Source: Spongilla lacustris
Lineage: Eukaryota > Porifera > Demospongiae > Spongillida > Spongillidae
DNA length: 64,000 bases
Assembly: GCA_949361645.1 (NCBI GenBank)
Contig: OX442430.1
Location: forward strand, 1,349,856 to 1,413,855
Direction: 5' to 3'
In this document: piece by piece, positions 37,101 to 47,900 of the stretch
How positions within the stretch are numbered: the first letter of the stretch is position 1
How the letters are laid out: every line of letters starts with the position of its first letter
Program-made: the position numbers and the translations under genes
The notes under the pieces: model-generated
Databases searched by the model: none
Told to the model about the DNA's origin: nothing
Seen by the model: the letters and a program-made list of their open reading frames with translations, nothing else

Positions 37101-37830
37101 CTTCAAATGGAGCCACTAGACCCTCTACCAGTACTCACTGCAAGTCCAGACAGCAGCCCACACCAGTGGAGCCCTCTCACAGATGGAGCCCAGCAAGGAA
37201 GTACCAGCTGCCACACAACCAGTGGTCAATTGAGCTCCCAGAATAATGCCAGTGGAGAAACCAGCCCTCGCACTGCAAATGGATTCAGCAACCCCAAAAA
37301 TTTCAGGGGAACCATGAACTACATGTATATGTACTTGCCCCCACTACATGTCCTTCAATGAAAGAGGGGCCAATCAGCCAATGGGACAGTACAACCACCA
37401 ACCCTCCTCATTGGTCAGGGGACATGTACCAAGAACAACTTAACAGGCCCACCATACACTGGTGCCAGCCCTTGCCCCTCCCCCCCCACCCCCCCTCTTC
37501 TCACTACCTGTCCTTTACTGCAAGTTGCGTCAGCAGACCAGGGGCCAATGGGGCCAAGAACTACCACTCCCCTTCACTGCAATCACACACTACGTACCTT
37601 TGGAACCTGCAACCAATAACCCAAGTGAAATCAATACTGCAAAACCTGACCCCCACACTGCCAGCAAGGGAGCACCAGCTGCCACACAACCAGAGGATCA
37701 ATGTGGTCCCCACTTAATGCCAGTGGAGAAGGCAGCCCTCACACTGTAAATGGAGTCAGTAACCCCATGCAACAATTTCAAGGGACATGTGCATGTACGC
37801 ACATGTACCAATGGAATCACACATACCCCC

Positions 37831-39629
37831 CTTCAAACACTACCAATGGAACCAGTGGAACATTTAGCCTGTCCTGTAGGCAGCTCTACACATACATTGG
37901 AGCTACCAGTCTTCTCACAAATAGAGTTATCATACCCCCACACTGCTAGCAGAAATGTGGCCCCCACAATAATGCCAGTAGAGATGCCAGCCATCACACA
38001 GCAAATGGAGTCGGCATCCCCAACAATTTTAGGGGAGCCACTAACTACATGTATCGATAACACATGCCCTCACTACCAGATGAACCATTAACCCTCACTC
38101 CGCATGTGGACCTAGCAGGTCCCACGCACTGGAACCAGCCCACCCCCCCCCCCCCCCCCCACTACCTTTCTATAGCTGCATGTAAGTTGAGTCAGCAGTT
38201 GAGGGGCCACTGGGATGAACCACCAGCCCCCTCACCTCAAGCTCGTGAACAATACCAGTGGAACCTGTAAAGTGTTCCCTACAACTGAACTTAATAGCCT
38301 CACATGTCCATGCAGTCAGCAGCCCATGCACGACTTATGGAACCATTCCAGGGCCAATGGGGTTGCCTCCACAAATCCAGTGAAGACGCCACCCCAAGTT
38401 GCATCAGCAGCCCCCACACAAACAGGGGCCTGTAGGGGCCAGCTCCGCACAGTAGAACCACCAGCCCCTCTCTGCTCACTTCAAATGGAGCCACTAGACA
38501 CACTGCAAGTCCAGTCAGCCATCAGCTGCCACATAACCAGGAGTCACCCCACAATAATGCCAGTGGAGACCCCAGCCCCCTGAACTACATGTACCAACAG
38601 AGCCACACATTCCCTGCTTCCCTGCTCCTAACACAACACATGGTACCAGTGGAACCATTAGCCCTCACTGCAATTGGACTTAGCACTGGAGCTAGCCTCC
38701 CCCCCAAACTGCATATGTACTTGGCACCCGGACACTTTTAGGGGAGCCATCATGTTTATTATGTGTAAATCACCAGTCCCCATTGGAGCCACTAACAAAT
38801 AGAAACACAACTACTGAAGTTGCTTTTCATTTGCAGTGTGTTCATGTGTATACCTGTTGTCTGTATCTGTTTATCTGAGGTTTAGTGAAGCCTTGTTATT
38901 GGCGGGTGAATATCATTACCTGCCCTATCAGTACAGATTTTGGGTGGTCTGCACCCATGGTAGTTGGTTTATATAGGCAAGCAAGGCATACAAGAAGGTT
39001 TGAGTTGTACATTTCTTTTCTAAAATGTACATGTACCCTCTTGCTGGAAACTAGTGCTTTATGTACATGTAGTAATAAGTACCATTTTAAATGTCATAAA
39101 AAGTAACAAGTGGAATATACAACTGCAGGTAAATTGCACACGTAGGCACAGTCCATAAAGGCAACAACAATGTGCATCACACCTTGCTTTCTTCCCAAGT
39201 GAAGTTAGCAGACCCCACACTTTCAGCAAAGTCACCAGCCTCCTCACTAACTCACTACCAGTGTAACCCACACATTAAGGGTAACCATTTGTAAAGTATG
39301 GGCATTATTAGGGGGGCCCTATTGACCCTGGTTGTGTGCAGCTGTTAGCTCCACTGCTGGCAGTGAATGGTCTGATAACACCATATGTGAAAGGGCTGGT
39401 GGCTCCACTGGTGTGCAGCGCTTTTGACTGGACTTGAAGTGTGAGGTTATTAAGTTCACTTGCAGTGTGGGAGTTAATGGTTCCATGGGCTTGCTATGAG
39501 GAAGGCTGGTAGTTGTACTGTGTGGGGATGGTCCCATTAGCCCCCTCGTTCAGTGAAGGACAGGTAGTGGGAGGGAGTGTTGTGGGGACTGCTAAGTAAT
39601 AAGTTCACTTGCTGTGAGGGCTAAACGTT
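37831..39629. other. Unpaired centre of IR1
   Basis: This stretch lacks an inverted partner. Its left part (to about 38,710) continues the arm-type repeats. 38,885-38,990 resembles the centre of IR2 (gaagcc...ttattgg..ggtgaatat, ctgccctatcagtac, ggttggtttatata). From about 39,300 the right arm's second 2-kb unit starts. The mismatch indicates that one arm lost, or the other gained, roughly 1 kb after the palindrome formed. Confidence 0.6.
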
Positions 39630-42600
39630 CCACTGGTTCCATTGGTGGGGCATGTGTGATTCCATTGGTACATGTGCGTACATGCACATGTCCTCTGAAA
39701 TTGTTGCATGGGGTTACTGACTCCATTTGCAGTGTGAGGGCTGCCTTCTCCACTGGCATTAAGTGGGGGCCACATTGATCCTCTGGTTGTGTGGCAGCTA
39801 GTGCTCCCTTGCTGGCAGTGTACATGTGGGGGTCAGGTTTTGCAGTATTGATTTCACTTGGGTTATTGGTTGCAGGTTCCAAAGGTACGTAGTGTGTGAC
39901 TGCAGTGAAGGGGAGTGGTAGTTCTTGGCCCCATTGGCCCCTGGATTGCTGATGCAACTTGCAGTAAAGGACAGCTAGTGAGAAGAGGGGGGGTGGGGGG
40001 GGGGAGAGGGGCAAGGGCTGGCACCAGTGTGTGGTGGGCCTGTTAAGTTGTTCTTGGTACATGTCCCCTGACCAATGAGGAGGGTTGGTGGTTGTACTGT
40101 CCCATTGGCTGATTGGCCCCTCTTTCATTGAAGGACAGGTAGTGGGGGCAAGTACATATACATGCAGTTCATGGTTCCGCTGAAATTTTTGGGGTTGCTG
40201 AATCCATTTGCAGTGCGAGGGCTGGTTTCTCCACTGGCATTATTCTGGGAGCTCGATTGACCACTGGTTGTGTGGCAGCTGATACTTCCTTGCTGGGCTC
40301 CATCTGTGAGTTGGCTCCACTGGTGTGGGCTGCTGTTTGGACTTGCAGTGAGTACTGGTAGAGGGTCTAGTGGCTCCATTTGAAGTGAGCAGAGAGGGGC
40401 TGGTGGTTCTACTGTGCTTTGCTGGCCCTACAGGCCCTTGTTTGTGTGGGGGCTGCTGACTCAACTTGGGGTGGCGTCTTGACTGACTTAGTAGAGGCTA
40501 CCCCATTGGCCCTGGGTAGCTGAGGGTGTTCTGTAAGAATGGTTCCATGGGCTTCTGACTGCGGCTATTAAGTTCAGTTGCAGTGTAGACTTTACAGGTT
40601 CCACTGCTATTGCTCATGAGCTTGCGGTGAGGGGGCTGGTTGTTCTACTATGTGGGGGGTCGGGGGGTCTCAGCTGACTCAACTTGCATTGAACGAAAGG
40701 GGGGGGGGGGGGGTTGGCCCCTGGGTGTGGGGCCTGTTAAGTCCACTTGAGGAGTGAGGGCTAATGGTTGATCTGTTAGTGAGGTCATTTTTGGGGTTGC
40801 TGAATCCATATGCAGTGTTGTTGGTACATGTAGTTTATGGCTCCCCTGAAATGGTTGGGGATGCTGATTCCATTTGCAGCCTGAGGGCTGGCATCTCCAC
40901 TGGCATTATTGTGGGGCTACATCCCTGCTGGCAGTGTGGGGGTCTGATGATCTGTCTGTGAGAGGGCTGGTGTCTCCACTGGCATTGTGGACGCTAGCTC
41001 CATTGACCAGGTTAGCTGGGGGCTCCCTTACTGGAATTATGGGGCCTGTTAATTCCACTTGTTGGCTCCACTATTTGGAATGTGAGGCTATTATAAATAA
41101 TTTAAATTGCAGCATGGGGCTTAATGGTTCCAAAGGTATATAGTGTGCACTTGCAGTAAGGGGGCTTGTGGTTCTGCTGTGTGGGGATGGCCTCTTTGGC
41201 CCCAGGGCTGCTGAGGGAACTTGCAGCGTAGGGCCTAGCCCCATTAGCCCCTGGCTATGTGGGGGTAGGGCTGGTGGCTCTTTTGGTAATTTAGGGGGTG
41301 CTCACTCCCTGTCACTAACACAACCACCATCGTCAGTGGTACGACCGCCATCATCCTTGACCAATGTATCTTGAACCAGGGTCAATGAGCATTATTATGG
41401 GGGCCCCATTGACCCTCCTGCTGGCATTGAACGGTCTGATAACACCATATGTGAAAGGGTTGGTGGCTCCACTGGTTGTGCAGCGCTTTTGACTGGACTT
41501 GCAGTGTGAGGTTATTATGTTCAATTGCAGCTTGGGAGTTAATGGTTCCATTGGCTTGCTATGAGGAAGGCTGGTAGTTGTACTGTGTGGGGATGGTCCC
41601 ATTAGCCCCCTCGTTCAGTGAAGGACAGGTAGTGGGAGGGGGCGTTGTGGGGACTGCTAAGTAATAAGTCCACTTGCTGTGAGGGCTAAACGTTCCGCTG
41701 GTTCCATTGGTGGGGCATGTGTGATTCCATTGGTACATGTGCGTACATGCACATGTCCCCTGAAATTGTTGCATGGGGTTACTGACTCCATTTGCAGTGT
41801 GAGGGCTGCCTTCTCCACTGGCATTAAGTGGGGGCCACATTGATCCTCTGGTTGTGTGGCAGCTGGTGCTCCCTTGCTGGTAGTGTGGGGGTCAGGTTTT
41901 GCAGTATTGATTTCACTTGGGTTATTGGTTGGTTCCAAAGGTACGTAGTGTGTGATTGCAGTGAGGGGGAGTGGTAGTTCTTGGCCCCATTGGCCCCTGG
42001 ATTGCTGATGCAACTTGCAGTAAAGGACAGGTAGTGAGAAGAGGGGGGGTGGGGGGGGGGGAGGGGCAAGGGCTGGCACCAGTGTGTGGTGGGCCTGTTA
42101 AGTTGTTCTTGGTACATGTCCCCTGACCAATGAGGAGGGTTGGTGGTTGTACTGTCCCATTGGCTGATTGGCCCCTCTTTCACTGAAGGACAGGTAGTGG
42201 GGGCAAGTACATATACATGTAGTTCCTGGCTCCCCTGAAATTTTTGGGGTTGCTGAATCCATTTGCATTGCGAGGGCTGGTTTCTCCCCTGGCATTATTC
42301 TGGGGGCTCGATTAACCACTGGTTGTGTGGCAGCTGGTACTTCCTTGCTGGGCTCCATCTGTGTGAGGGCTCCACTGGTGTGGGCTGCTGTCTGGACTTG
42401 CAGTGTATACTGGTAGAGGGTCTAGTGGCTCCATTTGAAGTGAGCAGAGAGGGGCTGGTGGTTCTACTGTGTGGAGCTGGCCCTACAGGCCCTTGTTTGT
42501 GTGGGGGCTGCTGACTCAACTTGGGGTGGCGTCATGACTGACTCTGTGGAGGCTACCCCATTGGCCCTGGGTAGCTGAGGGTGTTCTGTAAGAATGGTTC

Positions 42601-42846
42601 CATGGGCTGCTGAATGCAGTGTGAGGCTATTAAGTTCAGTTGCAGTGTAGACTTTACAGGTTCCGCTGCTATTGTTCATGAGCTTGTGGTGAGGGGGCTG
42701 GTTGTTCTACTGTGTGGGGGATCCCAGCTGACTCAACTTGCATTGAAGGAAAGGTAGTGGGGGGGGTTGGCCCCAGTGTGTGGGACCTGTTAAGACCACT
42801 TGCGGAGTGAGGGCTAATGGTTGATCTGGTAGTCAGGTCATCACGT

Positions 42847-43188
42847 GTTGTTGGTACATGTACTTCATGGCTCCCCTGAAATGGTTGGGGATGCTGATTC
42901 CATTTGCAGCTTGAGGGCTGGCATCTCCATTGGCATTATTCTGGGGGCCACATCCCTCCTGGCAGTGTGGGGGTCTGATGATCTATTTGTGAGAGGGCTG
43001 GTGTCTCCACTGCCATTGTTGTTGGTACATGTACTTCATGGCTCCCCTGAAATGGTTGGGGATGCTGATTCCATTTGCAGCTTGAGGGCTGGCATCTCCA
43101 TTGGCATTATTCTGGGGGCCACATCCCTCCTGGCAGTGTGGGGGTCTGATGATCTATTTGTGAGAGGGCTGGTGTCTCCACTGGCATT
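42847..43188. repeat. 171-bp tandem duplication confined to the right arm of IR1
   Basis: gttgttggtacatgtacttc begins at 42,847 and again at 43,018, and the following 171 bases are nearly identical. The left arm has only one copy (near 34,480-34,640), so the duplication is more recent than the palindrome. Confidence 0.85.
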
Positions 43189-44205
43189 GTGGATGCTAGC
43201 TCCATTGGCCAGGTTAGCTGGTGGCTCCCTTGCTGGAATTATGGGGCCTGTTAATTCCACCTGTTGGCTCCATATTTGGAATGTGAGGCTATTTAAATTG
43301 CAGCATGGGGCTTAATGGTTCCAAAGGTATATAGTGTGCACTTGCAGTGAGAGGGCTTGTGGTTCTGTAGTGTGGGGATGGCCTCTTTGGCCCCAGGGCT
43401 GCTGAGCGAACTTGCAGTGAAGGGCCTAGCCCCATTAGCCCCTGGCTATGTGGGGGTGGGGCTGGTGGCTCTTTTGGTAATTTAGGGGCTGCTCACTCCC
43501 TATCACTAACACAACCACCATCGTCAGTGGTACGACCGCCATCACTATACCTTTCTCAATCTCTCCATCCTCGTCCAATGTATTTTGAATATCGATCGTC
43601 GTATTCGTACAGTTCGAACTCATCCGCCGACTGATTCAGTGAAACTCGACGAGCTCGCCTTCACTCGTGTTATACGTCACCATATCGTTTATCTACACCG
43701 AAAAACAACCGTAACAAGCACTACAATTCAGCCGCCCGTTTGTTTGGTGACCTTATAGGTGTGGTTATCACGCCCTATAGGAATAGTTGAATATTCATGC
43801 ACTCCGGAGAATGGAAACTGTTCCGTGCACATATAAAGGCGCGATTCGAGCGGGAAACGTGTACTTACTTTGCACAGCTGTTTCTCCGTAACGGATGGCA
43901 TGAATATTAACGAACAGAACAAATCAATAGGTATAGGACCTCCCTACCTACAAACCAAATTTGAAGCGATTTGATTACTCCTACCGAATGTTATGGTGGG
44001 CTTGAACCCGGTGGGGTATCGGACGTTGCAATACTGGCACGGAGTAAGTGCAAGACCCCAAAATATATTTTAGTATAGAGAAATGGTGTAGTATGAAGTG
44101 CTGAAAATAGGAAGTCAAGAGCTCAAACCGTGTGGAAGATACAGCGCTTTGAATTGGATGCTATATATATAAATTCACAAGCATCAAAATCGCATAGAAC
44201 GTTCC

Positions 44206-44237
44206 ATATACATGTACATGTATATAATTATATATAT
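44206..44237. repeat. AT-rich spacer between the two giant foldbacks
   Basis: Only 32 bp (atatacatgtacatgtatat followed by aattatatatat) separate the right end of IR1 from the left end of IR2. The same kind of sequence flanks their outer ends. Confidence 0.8.
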
Positions 44238-44807
44238 GGGACAGTTCACGAGAAAATTGCGCTTCGCATATATATATAAAATGTTACAAAAATGCTTCTC
44301 GTTTGAATCGCTATATCTTCCGAACGGTTAAAGCTATCAACTTCCTATTTTCAACACTTCATACTACACCATTTCCCTATGACAAAATAGATTTTGGAGT
44401 CTTGCACTTGCTCCGTGCCAGTATTGAAACATTCGATACCCCACCGGGTTCAAACCCACCATAACTTTAGGTAGGAGTAATCAGTCCGCTTCAAATTCGG
44501 TTTGTAGGTACAGAGGTCCTATACCTATCGATTTGTTCTGTTCGTTAATTTTTATGTCATCCGTTACGGAGATACAGCGGCGCAAAGTTGGTACAAGTTT
44601 CCCGCTCGAATCGCGCCGTTGTACGTGCGTGAACCGCTTCCATACCAAATTACATGAATTATGCAACTACTTCCTGTGGGCTGAGACTTGGATAACTTAT
44701 AGCCACACCTATACTGCGCTAGCTAGCTGGGTAAGTATTTAATCTATCGTCCCTGTCCTGCACAGTTGATATTAATTCGTTATCTTCTGTGTAGATAAAC
44801 GATATGC

Positions 44808-44975
44808 ATGGCGACGTCCACTGAAGACAGACAAGCTCGTAAGAGTTTCAATCGGCGGACGATTTCGAGCGGTACAGATACGACGATCGATATTCAAGAC
44901 ACAAAGAAGATGGGGAGATCGAGAACGGTAGTGACGGCGGTTGTACCACTGACGATGGTGCTTGTAAGGGAGTAA
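44808..44975 (+). CDS. 55-codon exon-like ORF in the IR2 left arm
   Basis: ATG at 44,808, TAA at 44,973-44,975. Upstream, GTAAGT at 44,731 and ..TCTGTGTAG at 44,794 look like a 64-bp intron, the size of real introns in the nearby genes. The product is Arg/Thr/Val-rich (starts MATSTEDRQARKS) and unrecognised. An alternative frame gives an acidic sequence (DGEIENGSDGGCTTDDG), which is better conserved with IR1, so the true frame is uncertain. The mirror copy at 52,504-52,337 is open over the same length. Confidence 0.25.
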   Translation: MATSTEDRQARKSFNRRTISSGTDTTIDIQDTKKMGRSRTVVTAVVPLTMVLVRE

Positions 44976-47900
44976 GCAGCCGCTAAATCACTAAAAGAAC
45001 CACCGGCCCCACCCCCCACATATGGACCCTCACTATTACAAGTCTACATTGCAAGTCCAGACAGCAGCCCCGCATAACCAACAGATGCCATGCAGAGCCA
45101 CCAACCTGCACTACCTATGGAACCACCCGCCCATATCAGACCCTACACAGGAGCTACCATCTAACCAATGGGTTCAGCCTCCACAATACAAGTGGAGACA
45201 CTACTAACCCTCTCACTGCAAATGGAGTTGGCAGCCCTCACAATTTCAGGGCAGCCATGAACTACATGTACATGTACCAAGGGAAGCCACACATGCCCCT
45301 CCCAACACTACCAGTGGAACTATTATAGCCCACACTGCAAATGGCTCTACATGTACATGTAAGCAGAACCCCATTGGTACAGCCCCCCTCCCCACCCCAC
45401 TATTGATTGTTCACTGCAAGTTCAAGGGGCCAATGGAGCCATCCCCCTACAGCAAAACCACCAGTCCCCATCATTATAGTCTCACGAACTTACAATAATA
45501 CCTCCACACTACATGTAGTGGAGCCACCATCTCTCTTATGGATGGGGTTACCAGACACTGCACTGCCAGCAGGGGTGCCCACACACGCAGGGGTCAATAG
45601 GTATGATGCCAGTGGAAATGCCAGCCGTCACACTACAAGCAATTAAGCAGTCCCCAAATTTCCGGGGAAGCCATGAACCACATGCACTGAACGTACACCC
45701 GCCCCCCTCCATACACTACCAGTGGAACCTTTAGCCCTCACTGCAAGTGCCCCACACACTGGGATCAGCCCCCACGGCCCTCGTGCCCATTACCTGTCCT
45801 TCACGGCACATAGAGTCAACTGCCCGCCAGGCACCAATGGGGTCAGCTACCTCACTGCAAGCGGACAGTAACATCGGAACTATTATCAGACTGCCAGCAG
45901 GGAAGCCACCAGCTGCTAAACTCCCCGGGGTCATTGGGGGGGCCCACAATAATGCATCCTGGTGCATAGAGACGTCAGGCCTCACACTGCAAGAGGAAAT
46001 GGCACCCCCCACAGTTTCAGGGAGCCATAAACTGGAGCCACAAATGCCCCCACTATTTATGGAATCTTTTACCCTCACTTAGCAGCCCCCACATACAGCG
46101 CCCTATCTCCCACATACCTATCCGTCACTGCAATATTCAGCAGCCTTATCAGCCTTCTCACTTCAAGTGCACCATACAAGGGGCCAATGGTCACACATCA
46201 GAACCACCATCCCTCATTCATCCCTGCAAGCGAACTCAACAGCCGCATGATGCAAGTGAATTTAATTGCCTCAGTCCACAAGTGCTGCAAGTAGTGGAGC
46301 CACCAACTCTCTTACAGATGGGGTTACCAGACCCTGCATTGCCAGCAGGGGTGCCCACACAAACTGGGTTCAATAGGTATGATGCCAGTGGAGATGCCAA
46401 CCCTCGCACTACAAGCCATGAACTACATGTACTGTGCATACACCTGCCCCTCTCCAAACACTACCAGTGGAACCATTAGCCCTCCTGCCCACTGCCTGTT
46501 CTTCACTGCATGTTGAGTAAATGTACGGCCCAGGGACCAATGGGGTCAGCTCCCTCACTACAAGCGGGCAGTATCATTGGAACCATTAATGCAAGTGAAC
46601 TTAATAGCCCCACACTGCAGGTCCAGTTAGCACCAGCGATAATCAGACTGTCAGCAAGGGAGCAACCAGCTGCGAAACACTTCAGGGTCATTGGGGCCCC
46701 AAGAATAATCATGCTGGTGGAAATTGACTCACAGTGCGATTGGAATGGGCTACCCCCCACAATGTTAGAGGAGCCATGAACTGGAGCCCCCCGCTATCCA
46801 TGGAACCATTAGCTCTCACTTAGCAGGGGCCCTATCTGTAGTATCTCTCACTACCTATCCTTCACTTCATGTTTCGTCAGCCAAGATTACCAGCCATATC
46901 ACTACAAGTGCACCATACCAATGAACATTTACCGCAGGTTCAAGGAGCCGATGGAACATTAGAGCCACCATCCCCCATAACTGCCTGTGAACTTACAGCC
47001 GCATGAGACAAGTGAATTTACATTTAATACTTACACACTGCTAATAGTAGGGCCACCAGCTCTCTCACAGATGGGGTTACCAGACCTGCACTGCCCACAT
47101 TAGCTGGTGTCAATACTACATGAACTACATGTACTGTACGTACACCCACCCCTCTCCAAACACTACCAGCGGAACCATTAGCCCTCACTGCAGGTACCGC
47201 ACACACTGAGACCCGCCCCCAAGGCACTCCTGCCCACTATCTGTCATTCACTGCACGTTGAGTTAATGGCACAGAGGTCAGCTATCTCCCTGCAAGCGGA
47301 CAGAACCATTTATGCAAGTAAACTTAATAGCCCCACACTACAAGTCCAGTTAGCAATTACAGAGATGGAGTCATGAGACTGCCAGCGAGGGAGCCACCAG
47401 CTGCTAAAACCCCCTCCGGGGTCATTTGGGGGCCCCACAATAATGCATGCCGGTGGAGACTCCAGCTCTCACACTGCAATAGGAATTGGCACCCCCCACA
47501 CTATTTGGGGAGCCATCAACTGGAGTCACACATGGCCCACACTACCCATGGAACCATTAGCCCTCACATACAGTGTAGCAGCCCCCACACACAGGGCTAG
47601 CCCCCACGGCCCTGTCTGTCACTACCTATCCTTTACTGCAAGTTGTATGACAACGAACGTGCAAAGCCAACCCCCACTCACTATAGCCTTCTCACTGCAA
47701 GCACACAATACCAGTGGAACCACACTCACCCAGCCCTCCCACCTACCCACCCCCAACAGCCCTCTTACGTAATCAGACTGCCAGCAGGGGAGCCACGTCA
47801 GCTGCCACATTACTGGTCCTCACAAAACTAGACCCCAGCATGTGGAGTGGAACCACATGCCCTCACTGCATGAGACTTACATGGTGCAGGCCCTAAACAC

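Larger units (their letters stand above)
33318..37830. repeat. Two about 2-kb tandem units in the left arm of IR1
   Basis: Unit 1 (33,318-36,142, including the 746-bp hAT) and unit 2 (36,143 onward) begin alike (cattgg..aaggatgatggcggtcgtacc, then cactgacgatggtggttgtg) and proceed in parallel: agccaggggctaatggggct, ggccatccccacac, caacaagtggaattaacagg, and so on. The mirror duplication is in the right arm at about 39,330-41,363 and 41,363-43,577. Within units, words such as 'gccctcacactgcaaatgga' and 'ccagtggaaccattagccct' recur every few hundred bases or less. Confidence 0.8.
32807..44205. mobile_element. Giant foldback element IR1, about 11.4 kb palindrome
   Basis: The left end (ggaacattctatgcgatttt at 32,807) is mirrored by the right end (aaaatcgcatagaacgttcc ending 44,205). 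From there inwards, every block on the left reappears inverted on the right: the hairpin-family tip (ccatccgttacggag, cgtttcccgctcgaatcgcg), an exon-like piece, then kilobases of Pro/Ser/Thr-coding-like repeats. Paired arms run to about 37,830 on the left and start again at about 39,630 on the right. Both outer flanks are (AT)n, suggesting insertion at TA-rich sequence. No transposase is recognised apart from a nested hAT. Long frames on both strands are repeat shadows. Confidence 0.85.

Noticed and set aside
34390..43260. Many Pro/Ser/Thr-rich ORFs of 60-180 codons on both strands
   Set aside because: They recur in mirror order because of the palindrome and repeat modules, have no conserved start or domain, and are open on both strands.
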